64,000 nt of DNA. Source: Levilactobacillus andaensis. GTDB lineage: Bacteria; Bacillota; Bacilli; Lactobacillales; Lactobacillaceae. Of the stretch, positions 23,970 to 32,869 are shown piece after piece; the stretch's first letter is position 1, and the number at the start of each line of letters is the position of its first letter. The notes under the pieces are model-generated. The model worked only from the letters and a program-made list of their open reading frames with translations. It had not been told where the DNA came from and ran no database searches. The DNA is taken from assembly GCF_016861695.1 (NCBI RefSeq), contig NZ_BOLP01000013.1:1-64000 (forward strand), read 5' to 3'. Position numbers and translations under genes: made by a program.

Positions 23970-26546
23970 ATGACAAATTCATTTTGGAAAGTCCTTTTTC
24001 GTGAAATCGGCCACTCTAAGGCCCGTTTCTTCTCGATCATGTTGATCATCTTTCTCGGCGTGGCCTTTTACACTGGGATTCGCGCAACGGGTCCCGACAT
24101 GTCCCAGGCCGCAACCAACTATTATGCGCAACAAAAGTTAGCGACCAACAGCGTTCAGTCCACGGCTGGCCTAACCAAGAGTGACCTCGCCGTTTTACAT
24201 CAACATCGTAGTCAGTTCACCTATCAATCCGTCAATTACTTAGACATTAATCAGTTAAACAACAATCAAGTCGTGCGGGTCGCCGAACTCCCAACGACAC
24301 AAAAGTTGAACCGCGTTGCGCTCGTCAGTGGTCGCCTTCCCCGCAAGGCTGACGAAATTGTTTTAGACCAGCAGGCACGCACGCTCCAACCCAAGCTCAA
24401 GTTAGGCACCACCTATCGTATTGACACAACGAGCCAGCTCAACCGGCAATTCAAGCGGCGGACTTTTAAGATTGTTGGCTTCGTCAATTCGCCACGTTAT
24501 GTGGAAACGACCGACCGGGGCGTCACCAATGTCGGCAAGGGAACGTTGGATTACTTTGCACTCGTCAAGCCCGGGACACTGACCGCCACGGTCGCCAGTC
24601 GAATCGATGTCGGCTTCAAGAACCTGCGGCACGTGACCCCTTACACGGCCAAATATAATCGAATCAATCGCGCCAACACTGCTAAACTCAAGCGTTGGTT
24701 GAAACCACAAGCAGCCAAACGCCAAGCTCAGTTACAAAAACAGGCTAAGGCCCAACTGGCCCCTCAAGCCGCCAAGGTTCAGCAATTAGCTCAACAATTG
24801 CCAGCCAGTTCACCTATTCTTCAAAAGGCCCAAGCCCAAATCAAACAGACCCAAGCAAAGATTAATGCGATTGGCCAGCCAACTTACCTGTACACCAGTC
24901 GCACCGCCAACCCCGGTTATAGCGAATATCACGAGAACACACAACGGGTCGTGGCCTTGTCCACGGTCTTTCCACTCTTCTTCATCGCCATCGCTGCATT
25001 GATCTGTTTGACGACCATGACCCGGATGGTCGCTGAGCTCCGCATTCAAATGGGAACGTTGAAAGCCCTGGGCTACAGCAACGCCGTTATTGGGAGTGAA
25101 TTTTTACTCTACGGCGGGCTAGCCAGTCTCCTCGGCACCCTAGTCGGCGTGAGGTTTGGTGTCAATTTCTTCCCTCGCTTCATCGCCCAAGCCTACGGAA
25201 CAATGTACAATTTGCCACCGATCTCTGCGCAGTATATCTGGACGGATATTTTGATTGCATTGGTCATCGCCCTCCTCTGCACCATGGGCAGTGCCCTCAT
25301 CGTTTTGCGGGTCGACCTGCGTAGCTCGCCAGCGACCCTGATGTTGCCCAAGGCCCCCAAAGCCGGTAAAACGCTATGGTTGGAACATTGGCACGGTCTT
25401 TGGAACCGACTAAATTTCAATCATAAGGTGACGCTCCGGAACCTCTTTCGCTACAAGCAACGCCTGTTGATGACGGTACTGGGCATTGCCGGCTGCATGG
25501 CGATGATGATCACCGGCTTTGGCCTGAAGGATTCCATTGGCGACATTAGTCTCAAGCAATTCAACCAGCTCTGGCACTACGACGCCATCGTCGTGCGTAA
25601 CGGCTCACAGACTGCTAAGCAGCGGCAAGCCCTCCACTCGGAAAAACTCTACCACAACGACCTCGTGCTCAAGCAAGCCCAGGTCACCGTGGAAAAGTCC
25701 GGGGTTGCCGACCAAACCGCCACTCTGAGTGTTCCTCAGCATCCCCAACAGCTGAAGAAATTCGTCGACCTGCGTGACCGCCAGACTCATCGGGCCTATC
25801 AACTCGGCAATCACGGGGCGATTATCGACGAGAAACTCGCCAAGCTTTACCACGTTAAGGTCGGCGACCAGCTCCCTATCAAATTGGGCAACCGCCCCAC
25901 TCAAAGTGTCCGGGTCGCAGCCATCGCCGAGAACTACATGGAACATTTCATCTACCTCTCACCGACCTATTACCAACGGTTATTTGACCAGCATCCGGTC
26001 TATAACGGGAACCTGGTCCAGTTCAACGCGCACCATCAAAAGCAAGAGAATACCTTTGCCAATAACCTGCTCAAGCACACCGGGATGTTGAATGTGACGC
26101 TTCTCAGTACCCAGAAGAAAACTAGCTCCCAGATGCTGGATAGTATGAACCTCGTCGTCTTGATCTTCGTCGTTGCGGCTGGGGCCTTGGCCCTCGTTGT
26201 CCTCTACAACCTGACGAATATCAACGTTTCCGAACGTATTCGGGAGCTATCGACAATTAAAGTCCTGGGCTTCTATGATGGCGAGGTCACCATGTATATC
26301 TTCCGTGAGAATCTGATTCTGACCGTCATGGGCATCGTGGTGGGCTGCTTCTTTGGAGATTGGCTCCACACCTACATTCTCCAAACGGCCGAGACCAATA
26401 ACCTCATGTTCTCACCGGGGATTCATCCCCTCAGTTACGTCTACGCGGCCATCTTGACGCTGGCTTTTAGCCTCTTCGTCATGTTCTTTATGCACCGTAA
26501 ACTGAAACGGATAAATATGCTCGATGCCTTACAATCGGTCGATTGA
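23970..26546 (+). CDS. FtsX-family ABC transporter permease, large form
   Basis: 858 residues from ATG 23970 (MTNSFWKVLFREIGHSKARFFSIM); AGGTGG is 5 nt upstream, and a GTG at 23961 is the less likely start. Topology: TM1 near 20-40, a large extracytoplasmic domain (about 45-325) with a Gln/Ala/Lys-rich coiled coil (residues about 250-300), TM2-4 (about 330-445), a linker, TM5, a second extracytoplasmic domain (about 530-710), then TM6-8. Two FtsX cores identify the 8-10-helix predicted permease class for antimicrobial peptide or lipoprotein export. Coupled to the upstream ATPase gene. Confidence 0.88.
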   Translation: MTNSFWKVLFREIGHSKARFFSIMLIIFLGVAFYTGIRATGPDMSQAATNYYAQQKLATNSVQSTAGLTKSDLAVLHQHRSQFTYQSVNYLDINQLNNNQVVRVAELPTTQKLNRVALVSGRLPRKADEIVLDQQARTLQPKLKLGTTYRIDTTSQLNRQFKRRTFKIVGFVNSPRYVETTDRGVTNVGKGTLDYFALVKPGTLTATVASRIDVGFKNLRHVTPYTAKYNRINRANTAKLKRWLKPQAAKRQAQLQKQAKAQLAPQAAKVQQLAQQLPASSPILQKAQAQIKQTQAKINAIGQPTYLYTSRTANPGYSEYHENTQRVVALSTVFPLFFIAIAALICLTTMTRMVAELRIQMGTLKALGYSNAVIGSEFLLYGGLASLLGTLVGVRFGVNFFPRFIAQAYGTMYNLPPISAQYIWTDILIALVIALLCTMGSALIVLRVDLRSSPATLMLPKAPKAGKTLWLEHWHGLWNRLNFNHKVTLRNLFRYKQRLLMTVLGIAGCMAMMITGFGLKDSIGDISLKQFNQLWHYDAIVVRNGSQTAKQRQALHSEKLYHNDLVLKQAQVTVEKSGVADQTATLSVPQHPQQLKKFVDLRDRQTHRAYQLGNHGAIIDEKLAKLYHVKVGDQLPIKLGNRPTQSVRVAAIAENYMEHFIYLSPTYYQRLFDQHPVYNGNLVQFNAHHQKQENTFANNLLKHTGMLNVTLLSTQKKTSSQMLDSMNLVVLIFVVAAGALALVVLYNLTNINVSERIRELSTIKVLGFYDGEVTMYIFRENLILTVMGIVVGCFFGDWLHTYILQTAETNNLMFSPGIHPLSYVYAAILTLAFSLFVMFFMHRKLKRINMLDALQSVD

Positions 26547-26570
26547 CCCTGTATTTTGGGTAAAAAAATG

Positions 26571-26612
26571 GCGTTATCTGGTCTTCCTTTGAAAACGAGA
26601 TAACGCTTTTTT
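26571..26612 (+). terminator. Intrinsic terminator of the ABC transporter operon
   Basis: GCGTTATCT pairs with AGATAACGC with GT/AC inside, followed by TTTTTT. Confidence 0.88.
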
Positions 26613-26728
26613 GTTCGTCATTGTTGCGACTAAATTGTTCTTATTGAAATTAAATGCACCACAATGACTAATTTGTGGTTAAATAGTTATGTAAACCGTT
26701 TCAAATTACATATTTCGGAGGGGAATCA

Positions 26729-27841
26729 TTGATCATGAGAAAAGCAGCATTATTCACGGCATTCGCCGCAGCTGCCCTGTTTGTCGGGGGAACCACTACA
26801 TTGGCTCAGGCCAAGACGTATACACAACATGGGAGTGCGTTAGCCAACTATAACGTAAACCAGTACAAGACTGTTAAGAACCAAAACATGTTTGTCCCAC
26901 GTTATGCGTTTAAGCAAAGTTACAGCTACATTTTCCAAACCACACCTACTAGTATCAGTAGCACTAAGGGCAAGAAGGTTGCATTTAAATCTAACGTCTT
27001 TCTTCCTGTCACTTACAACAAGTCCGCTGACTGGGGCAATCCCCAAAGCGAAGTGCTGTCAAAGGATGGCAACACCCTCTACGAACTGATTACGACGAGT
27101 AGTCAAAGTACCCGTGGCTGGATCGTTCGCTACAATCTTGGCGCGCTGCGGAGTAAATTCGGTATCAGCACGAGCCACATGGACGCCCTACGCCGCGCAA
27201 CGTACGATCACTCCGTTGGTAAGATGACCAGCACCGATAAGGCCATTATGGCCAACGTTAAAATCGGGCCAACCTTCAACACCGGCCATGGTCAATCGCT
27301 GGCCATGAACCCCAAGAACGGTCAACTCTGGTTCATCGGCAAGCCCGTTGCTGTGAAGACCAACGTCCAACAGGTTTCTACGAGCTCACTGAAACCCGTT
27401 AAGCAGATCAATTTCACCCTGAAGAGCACGGTTACTATGGGGTCTAACCTGACGTTTGATAAGAACGGCAACGCCTACTTCTTCACTTACTCCAACGGTG
27501 GCTGGTCACCTAAGGGCGCCGTTAAGATCTACAAGGGGAAGATCAACAGCAAGTCCGTCAAGTTCCACCTCGTCATGCAAGGACTGCGTTACCGTCCAGG
27601 GACGAAGCCTCAAGCCATGGCCTACAACCAGAAACGCAACCGGTTATACTTTGTCTCCGACAGCAGTATTTCCTCCGTTCCCGTTTCCAAGCTGGGGAAG
27701 TTGAAGCCTAGCCAAGTCGAGGCCACGAACCTCAATGGTCAACGTGAATTCGAGGGTATCCAATTCACCTCGAACGGCGCCGGCTATCTGCTCGTCAACA
27801 GGGGTGCTGAACTCATGCAAACGACCAGCAACAATTTCTAA
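26729..27841 (+). CDS. Secreted protein, beta-propeller-like, function unknown
   Basis: 370 residues. Signal peptide: basic MRK, hydrophobic stretch, and a cleavage site after LAQAKT (about residue 30). The mature part has repeated Trp/Tyr-rich strands with SLAMNPKNGQLWFIGK, LTFDKNGNAYFFTY and AMAYNQKRNRLYFVSDSS, suggesting four or more propeller-like blades. No catalytic motif is visible. Related proteins occur in lactobacillus secretomes as conserved extracellular proteins. Start: TTG 26729 is 7 nt from GGAGG; ATG 26735 is also possible. A near-cre sequence TGTAAACCGTTTCA (26690-26703) precedes the gene. Confidence 0.68.
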   Translation: MIMRKAALFTAFAAAALFVGGTTTLAQAKTYTQHGSALANYNVNQYKTVKNQNMFVPRYAFKQSYSYIFQTTPTSISSTKGKKVAFKSNVFLPVTYNKSADWGNPQSEVLSKDGNTLYELITTSSQSTRGWIVRYNLGALRSKFGISTSHMDALRRATYDHSVGKMTSTDKAIMANVKIGPTFNTGHGQSLAMNPKNGQLWFIGKPVAVKTNVQQVSTSSLKPVKQINFTLKSTVTMGSNLTFDKNGNAYFFTYSNGGWSPKGAVKIYKGKINSKSVKFHLVMQGLRYRPGTKPQAMAYNQKRNRLYFVSDSSISSVPVSKLGKLKPSQVEATNLNGQREFEGIQFTSNGAGYLLVNRGAELMQTTSNNF

Positions 27842-27854
27842 GACTTTTTCACAA

Positions 27855-27894
27855 GACGCCATTCCCGTTAAAACGCGGGCTGGCGCCTTTTTTT
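27855..27894 (+). terminator. Intrinsic terminator of the secreted protein gene
   Basis: GACGCCA...CCCG pairs with CGGG...TGGCGCC and is followed by seven T. Confidence 0.85.
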
Positions 27895-28001
27895 GCCAAA
27901 TTTGGCTACCGAAAAACTGCTCAATTGACCAGCACAATGTTATACTTGCCCCGAGGCGAGCTAGAACCCGCCTGAGAAACACACCATAACTCAATCTCCA
28001 A

Positions 28002-28058
28002 CAAGGGGAACGCGAATACCGGTCGTGCGGTAGGAACGTTCCCCTTGCTAACTTTTTC
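28002..28058. terminator. Strong hairpin downstream of the SOS operon
   Basis: CAAGGGGAACG (28002-28012) pairs perfectly with CGTTCCCCTTG (28037-28047). On the plus strand TTTTT follows at 28054-28058; on the minus strand the T run is weak. It probably ends the yolD-like gene (-). A plus-strand extended -10 (TGTTATACT, 27939-27947) upstream makes a ~100-nt small RNA ending here possible. Confidence 0.5.
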
Positions 28059-28066
28059 GGCCAATA

Positions 28067-28444
28067 TTACGACTGCACACACCGAATCTCTCCCAATCTT
28101 AACCGGCGATAGCGCCCGGACGCTAGCCGCATAATGATTTGGTCATCGTTGATGCCACAAACGATGCCATCCACCAGCTTGAGGACTTGATTATCATCCA
28201 TGACATTCAACTGGAGATGCACCGTTTTTTTGGCGTGCCAAGCCGTTGCTAATTTCTGGCTCACCTCGACAATTGCTTGTTCTGGCAAAGGTGCTTCTAC
28301 CTGTTCCGCCGCGTGCATTTTAGCCAATGCACTGGTGTGATCAGACAAGTAAAAGCCGCCCCACTTTAACATTCCCCGATCTTGGTAATCACGTTGAAAG
28401 AAAACCGTTGCTGTCTTATCATCTGGCAGTCGTTTTAAGTGCAT
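28067..28444 (-). CDS. YolD-like protein of the SOS operon
   Basis: 125 residues. LPDDKTATVFFQRDYQDRGMLKWGGFYLSDHTSAL is the start typical of the YolD-like family, small proteins encoded beside UvrX/ImuB-type Y-family polymerases in Firmicutes. The C-terminal RYRRLRLGEIRCV beta segment is conserved. Role unknown, possibly a polymerase accessory. It is 14 nt downstream of the middle gene; all three genes run from one LexA-controlled promoter. Confidence 0.75.
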   Translation of the reverse strand: MHLKRLPDDKTATVFFQRDYQDRGMLKWGGFYLSDHTSALAKMHAAEQVEAPLPEQAIVEVSQKLATAWHAKKTVHLQLNVMDDNQVLKLVDGIVCGINDDQIIMRLASGRYRRLRLGEIRCVQS

Positions 28445-28458
28445 CGACCTTCACGTCC

Positions 28459-28767
28459 TTACCGAATCCACCGCTGACTTTCTGGCCAGCGAACGTGACC
28501 AAAATCGACGAAGTTCAGCGTCAGCTCGGTCTGTTGCCGCACCTCATTGATCACCTGTTCCAATACCGTTAAATCCGTTGTTTGCAAGCTATGCAATGGA
28601 ATCGACCGTTCCCGGTGATTTTTGCGCTTGATATCCAAAAAGAAATTGAACTCCGACCCGTACTGGTTGTTGACCACGTCGATGCGGTACTGACAGTGCC
28701 ACTGCGGGGTGAAATGTTCTTGCAACCGACTACCAATCAACTTTGCTTCCTGCTCATAATCAATCAA
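28459..28767 (-). CDS. Small conserved protein coupled to the Y-family polymerase
   Basis: About 102 residues from TTG 28767, which overlaps the polymerase stop codon and has GGGGGG 7 nt upstream; an ATG at 28791 is the alternative. The sequence (DYEQEAKLIGSRLQEHF ... EFNFFLDIKRKNHRERSIPLHSLQ) has no recognised domain. The overlap implies translational coupling to the polymerase and a role in the same SOS response. Confidence 0.6.
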   Translation of the reverse strand: MIDYEQEAKLIGSRLQEHFTPQWHCQYRIDVVNNQYGSEFNFFLDIKRKNHRERSIPLHSLQTTDLTVLEQVINEVRQQTELTLNFVDFGHVRWPESQRWIR

Positions 28768-30058
28768 AACTATTCCCCCCATTGTGTCCACCGACTAACG
28801 CCGCCCGACGAACCATCGTCCCTCCAGGCATCAAGCTACTAGCTGGAATGACCGCCGTCTTGCCAAACCGGTCTCGCAACTCATCAATGACCCGATCAAA
28901 CTGGTCATTTTTAATCTGCCGCTGCGGGTCCTGAAACAGGTCTAGCTGTAGTTGGTGGTTTGCACTTAATCGTGACAACCCCACCCCAATATTACGGACG
29001 GGCTGACCATCCCAATGCTCACGAAATAGAGCTAGCAGCGCCGCAATAATCGTTTGTGCGTTGTCAGTCGGGTCAATGCGCCGCGTATGATTCATCCCAC
29101 TACGGCCATCTCCGGACTTGCCATCCCAAGCAAATCCGATACCTAGACTGACACACGCCGCCTGTTGGCGATGGTGCCGCATCCGTGATGTGACCTGCTG
29201 ACCAATCTCGCGAATAACCAACTCAATTTCATTTTGAACGCTATAGTTACGTGGCAACACTTGTGAGTTACTCCAACTCTTTTCTTTAGCCGGCCGGAGT
29301 TCGTGGAGCTGACTGCGGTCGATTCCCCAGGCCAACGCAAATAGTTGGTCGCCAATGATGCCCATCTCTTGATGAAGCTCATAGGGATTGATTTTAGCTA
29401 AATCTTCCATACTGTGAATCCCTAGCCGCTGTAAATGGGCGGCCGTCCGATGGCCGATGCTCCAAACCGTCTCTAAGTTGGTGATTGGCCAAATTTTTTC
29501 CGGAAAGGTCTCATAGGTCAGCCGACCAATCAAGTCATGGTCATGCTTGGCCTGTAAGTCTAACGCCAACTTGGCCTGTGCTGGATTTTCGCCAATACCG
29601 ACCGTCGTGTAGAGGCCTAATTCGTGACGAATCCGCAGTTGAATCGTCCGCGCAACGGCTTCCGGTGTCTCCCCAAACAACCGCCAAGAGTGCGTCATGT
29701 CTAGGATTGATTCATCAATCGAATACGGAAAACAGTCCGCGTCTGCCACAAACTGCCGGAAGATACGATTGACCACCAAGTTCATTTTAATATAGTGGTT
29801 CATCCGCGGCGGGACGACTAAAATTCGGGGGTCATCTGGCACCTCATATTGCCGCGACACGTTACTGATACCAAATAATTTCTTGGCCATCGGTGAGGCC
29901 GCCAAAACTAGGCCACTTCCCGTATTGTCGGCCTCAGACATGACGACAATGACTGACCGCAACGGGTTCAATCCCCGCGTGACGCTCTCAACACTGGCAT
30001 AGAATGATTTGTTATCGATCATGAAAAATAGTCCATGTGGTTCTTGACGATAATCCAT
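28760..30058 (-). CDS. Y-family DNA polymerase (UvrX/UmuC-like translesion polymerase)
   Basis: 432 residues. Catalytic carboxylates: Asp in LFFMIDNKSFYAS (residue about 14) and the Asp-Glu pair in FPYSIDESILDM (about 112-113). Thumb-domain helix-hairpin-helix motifs occur near TVWSIGHRTAAHLQRLGIHSMEDL; the little-finger domain follows to about 360. The C-terminus lacks a clear beta-clamp motif apart from QLDLFQD (about 365), which fits QLxLF. The family copies past DNA lesions with low fidelity. AAAGGGGG is 8 nt before the ATG; a perfect SOS box sits in the promoter. First gene of a three-gene operon. Confidence 0.9.
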   Translation of the reverse strand: MDYRQEPHGLFFMIDNKSFYASVESVTRGLNPLRSVIVVMSEADNTGSGLVLAASPMAKKLFGISNVSRQYEVPDDPRILVVPPRMNHYIKMNLVVNRIFRQFVADADCFPYSIDESILDMTHSWRLFGETPEAVARTIQLRIRHELGLYTTVGIGENPAQAKLALDLQAKHDHDLIGRLTYETFPEKIWPITNLETVWSIGHRTAAHLQRLGIHSMEDLAKINPYELHQEMGIIGDQLFALAWGIDRSQLHELRPAKEKSWSNSQVLPRNYSVQNEIELVIREIGQQVTSRMRHHRQQAACVSLGIGFAWDGKSGDGRSGMNHTRRIDPTDNAQTIIAALLALFREHWDGQPVRNIGVGLSRLSANHQLQLDLFQDPQRQIKNDQFDRVIDELRDRFGKTAVIPASSLMPGGTMVRRAALVGGHNGGNSFD

Positions 30059-30088
30059 TGTGACGACCCCCTTTCAGCTGTTGTTTAT

Positions 30089-30117
30089 ATTATACGAACA
30101 CTTGTTCGAGATTGCAA
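30089..30117 (-). promoter_or_regulatory. LexA-controlled promoter of the polymerase operon
   Basis: Minus strand: TTGCAA (30112-30117), 17 nt, TATAAT (30089-30094). The whole spacer is occupied by a SOS box, CGAACAAGTGTTCG (30095-30108), matching the Gram-positive LexA consensus CGAAC-N4-GTTCG exactly. Confidence 0.93.
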
Positions 30118-30336
30118 GACAATTTTTTAATTAATTTTTTTATACGGTGACTATCAATTCTTACCTCCCGTTTTGCCGCTATTTACATTTTTCAGTCCCC
30201 CCACAAAACCCGTCACTCTCTAAACTAACTCCCCCTTGGGTGTTGCTTGATATTGCAGGTCGTTTATTAGGTAAACCCCTAACATAACAAAACGATTAGG
30301 TTCGCTTTTGCCCACGTTACGTGTTAGAATGTACTT

Positions 30337-30430
30337 GTGAAGTTAGCCCTAGTCAACTAGCTTCCTCAACTTAGAACATCAAAATCAGCCCGACCGTCAC
30401 TTAAACGCGGTCGAGCTGGTTTTGTCTTTT
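30337..30430 (+). ncRNA. Candidate small RNA
   Basis: Extended -10 TGTTAGAAT (30322-30330) predicts a start near 30337. The ~90-nt product has a GAAG...CTTC hairpin and ends with AAAATCAGC-CGACCG (30381-30396) paired to CGGTCG-GCTGGTTTT (30408-30423) and a GTCTTTT tail. No ORF of useful length and no gene on this strand nearby. Not recognised. Confidence 0.4.
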
Positions 30431-30559
30431 AGCTCAGTATTTACCTGAATTTATTAAGGTTACAGGCAACTAAATTTGTTACAATTTTCCAACTTACATA
30501 TTTTGACGTTTCATCCCTGAAACCGATTGCACTAAAAGTGAAACAGCAACTAACGCACC

Positions 30560-30715
30560 GTTTGTTGGTTAGTCTGATAACTGATAGCCGACTAATCCTG
30601 GACTCACCCCGCTCAGCTATCAGTGCCAAGTGCCTCCCGTTTCGTTCAAATATAATGCGACCATCTACATTCGGCGCGCAAAAAGGGTCTGAGACTTTTG
30701 TCTCAGACCCTTTGC
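30560..30715 (+). repeat. Degenerate 3'-end structured element, family 1 copy 3, with shared terminator
   Basis: TTGGTTAGTC, the helix CTGATAGC/GCTATCAG (30581-30588 with 30616-30623) around ACTAATCCTGG, and CCCGTTTCG align in order with copies 1 and 2 but much is lost. The end, TCGGCGCGCAAAAAGGGTCT, and the perfect 14-bp hairpin (30682-30695 with 30700-30713) are near-identical to copy 1. On the minus strand the hairpin is followed by TTTTT and terminates the 5'-nucleotidase gene. Confidence 0.6.
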
Positions 30716-30741
30716 TTACTTTGGAGGAGAAATTTAAACCC

Positions 30742-32568
30742 TTAGTTGGCACCCAAGTAGACTTTTCGGTCCAATTTCGGTGCTTGAACCGGTGTCCCTG
30801 CGCCCGTCATGTCCTTGATGTAGTTGACGAACGTATCGGTATCGGTCCCAATTGAAGACACGATCTTGGTGTCCTTGAAGGCTGCGAAGTCATCCCCACC
30901 GCCATGCAGGAAGTCGTTGATGACCACATTGTAAGTGGCGTCCATTTCGACTGGATCGCCGTTAGTCTTGGTGATCTGTTCAACCTTGTAAGGCGTGTCG
31001 GCCCCACCGGCTGGATTGTCAGAGTAGGTGTACTTCAAGCCAGAAATTTGCAGGTAGTACTGCTGCTTTTGGTCGTACTGTTGGTTCAGCGCGTCCTTGA
31101 TCTGTTGACCGGTCATGGAAACGACTTGCAGGATGTTCCCAAATGGTTGAACGGCCGTGGCGGCACCCCAAGTGATGGACTTGTCAGGTTGAACCACGAG
31201 GTCTGAACGGACCCCACCGTTGTTGGTCATGGCAAAGTCAGCTTTGCTACCAACCTTGTTGGCTTCGTAAAGTTGACCGTCAACGACCAATTCACCGGCC
31301 GCATTTTCCATGGTCTTCGAATTGTTCAACCGACCCGTAATGGTTTCGGCAGTTGCGGCCTTCCCAATCACGGCGTTAACTTGTGGCGCAACCCGCTTGT
31401 CAGCATCGGCAACGATTGCTGAAACCTTAGCGTTGTCCTTGACCTTTGGTGCTAACGTCTTGGGCAAAACAGGGTAAACGTGCGAAACGAGCCGCATAAA
31501 CTTACCCGTCTTCGGGTTGATGTATCCCTGTGTGTTGTTGTAAGCTTTCCCGGTGTAAACGGCTTGAACGACGTGGGTCTTGCCGACCGTGGCGTTTGCG
31601 TACTGGTGAGAATGCCCCGCCACGTACAGCCCAATGTTGTTCTTGGGATCAGTCTGGTTGACCTTCTTCAAGATGTCAACGGCCGTCCCAGTGGTCTCTT
31701 TGCCGTACGTTGAAACCCCAGTGTGGGCTAAGACGACAACGGCCTTAACCCCCTTCTTGTTCAAGATACGGTCATACTTTTTAATGGTCTGGGCTTCGTC
31801 CAAAATCTTATAGTCTTGGTAATTTTGGAGTAAGGTCAGGGTTGGCAAATCGGTGGTTTCGATGCCGATAAAGCCGACCTTGGCCGTCTTGCCGTGGGCC
31901 TTCACCGTCTTAATGACGTATGGCTTGTACCCATATGGCCGCTTATTGTTGCTCTTCTTAACCACATTGGCAACGACTAATTTAATGTTGGAATTTTGAT
32001 GCGGGTAATCCTTAATCAATTGTGACGCCGTGGCGGCTGGCTTTTGGCCCGTCAGAATCCGGTTAAATTCACCCAGGCCGTGGTCAAACTCGTGGTTCCC
32101 CAACGTCCCGATTTGAAATTTCATCGACCGTAGCGCATGCATGGTCGATTCGTGCGCCAGCAATGTTGAGTTGGCTGGCGACGCACCGACCATATCGCCG
32201 GCTTCAACTCTAAACGTGTTGTTCGAGTGTTGAACCGTCTTGAAGTGGTGCTGTGCTTGGTCCAATCCGGCTGCTAACCGGTTGACCGTCCCGACACCCT
32301 GATAAGTGCTCGAGCCAATGTTCACGGACCCCGTTGTTTCCAGACCCCCGTGCAGGTCATTGATGCCTAAGACCTGAACCGGAATGGCCTTCTTGTACTT
32401 CTTTGGAATCGACTTGTAGCCGGGTTGCTCCGTTGGCATGGTGTAGTTGTCGGACTTAGTCGTGACCTTTGCCGTGCTGGCATTGGCTGATAAATCAACC
32501 CCACCCGCGATTAATGCGGGAACTAGAACCGTTCCCATAAGTATATGACGCCAATAATGTTTCCCCAT
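30742..32568 (-). CDS. Secreted 5'-nucleotidase / 2',3'-cyclic-nucleotide phosphodiesterase family protein
   Basis: 608 residues from ATG 32568 (MGKHYWRHILMG), the start next to GGAGG (10 nt). Signal peptide to about residue 35. The calcineurin-like metallophosphatase domain (about 65-350) shows GINDLHGG, GDMVGASPAN, GNHEFDHG, VLAHTGV and AGHSHQ; the 5'-nucleotidase C-terminal domain (about 400-575) shows TNNGGVRSDL and PFGNILQVVSMTG. Such proteins dephosphorylate external nucleotides for salvage. There is no LPXTG or other wall anchor, so it is probably released or loosely bound. Adenosine produced outside could feed the add gene at 2736. Confidence 0.9.
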   Translation of the reverse strand: MGKHYWRHILMGTVLVPALIAGGVDLSANASTAKVTTKSDNYTMPTEQPGYKSIPKKYKKAIPVQVLGINDLHGGLETTGSVNIGSSTYQGVGTVNRLAAGLDQAQHHFKTVQHSNNTFRVEAGDMVGASPANSTLLAHESTMHALRSMKFQIGTLGNHEFDHGLGEFNRILTGQKPAATASQLIKDYPHQNSNIKLVVANVVKKSNNKRPYGYKPYVIKTVKAHGKTAKVGFIGIETTDLPTLTLLQNYQDYKILDEAQTIKKYDRILNKKGVKAVVVLAHTGVSTYGKETTGTAVDILKKVNQTDPKNNIGLYVAGHSHQYANATVGKTHVVQAVYTGKAYNNTQGYINPKTGKFMRLVSHVYPVLPKTLAPKVKDNAKVSAIVADADKRVAPQVNAVIGKAATAETITGRLNNSKTMENAAGELVVDGQLYEANKVGSKADFAMTNNGGVRSDLVVQPDKSITWGAATAVQPFGNILQVVSMTGQQIKDALNQQYDQKQQYYLQISGLKYTYSDNPAGGADTPYKVEQITKTNGDPVEMDATYNVVINDFLHGGGDDFAAFKDTKIVSSIGTDTDTFVNYIKDMTGAGTPVQAPKLDRKVYLGAN

Positions 32569-32832
32569 AACTAAAATGCCTCCCTGGAAGATAAAATTAT
32601 GCACAATCCCAGCGTAGCAATGAAAGCCATTACAAGCAATCGCTTTTTAGGATTAAAATTGGCGGTTCATTTCAAGACGGCCACCGGTGGGGTTAGTGCC
32701 CGTGAAAAACTAATTCAGGGGGTGTTTGACAAGTCAATAAATAAACTGGGAGCAAGGCTTTCACCCGCGTGACGATGCTCTGGGTTGAACGTTTTACTTT
32801 CATGATTTCTCCGACGCGCTACCATTTTAGCC

Positions 32833-32866
32833 GAAAAAAAACGCGACCAAATCGTCAGCGTTTTTC
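32833..32866 (-). terminator. Intrinsic terminator of the flippase gene
   Basis: Minus strand: AAAAACGC pairs with GCGTTTTT with GAC/GTC inside, then a long T run. Confidence 0.85.
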
Positions 32867-32869
32867 GAA

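Noticed and set aside
26690-26703. cre site before the secreted protein gene
   Set aside because: The central CG is displaced (CCG), so it fails the core of the consensus; noted only as near-cre.
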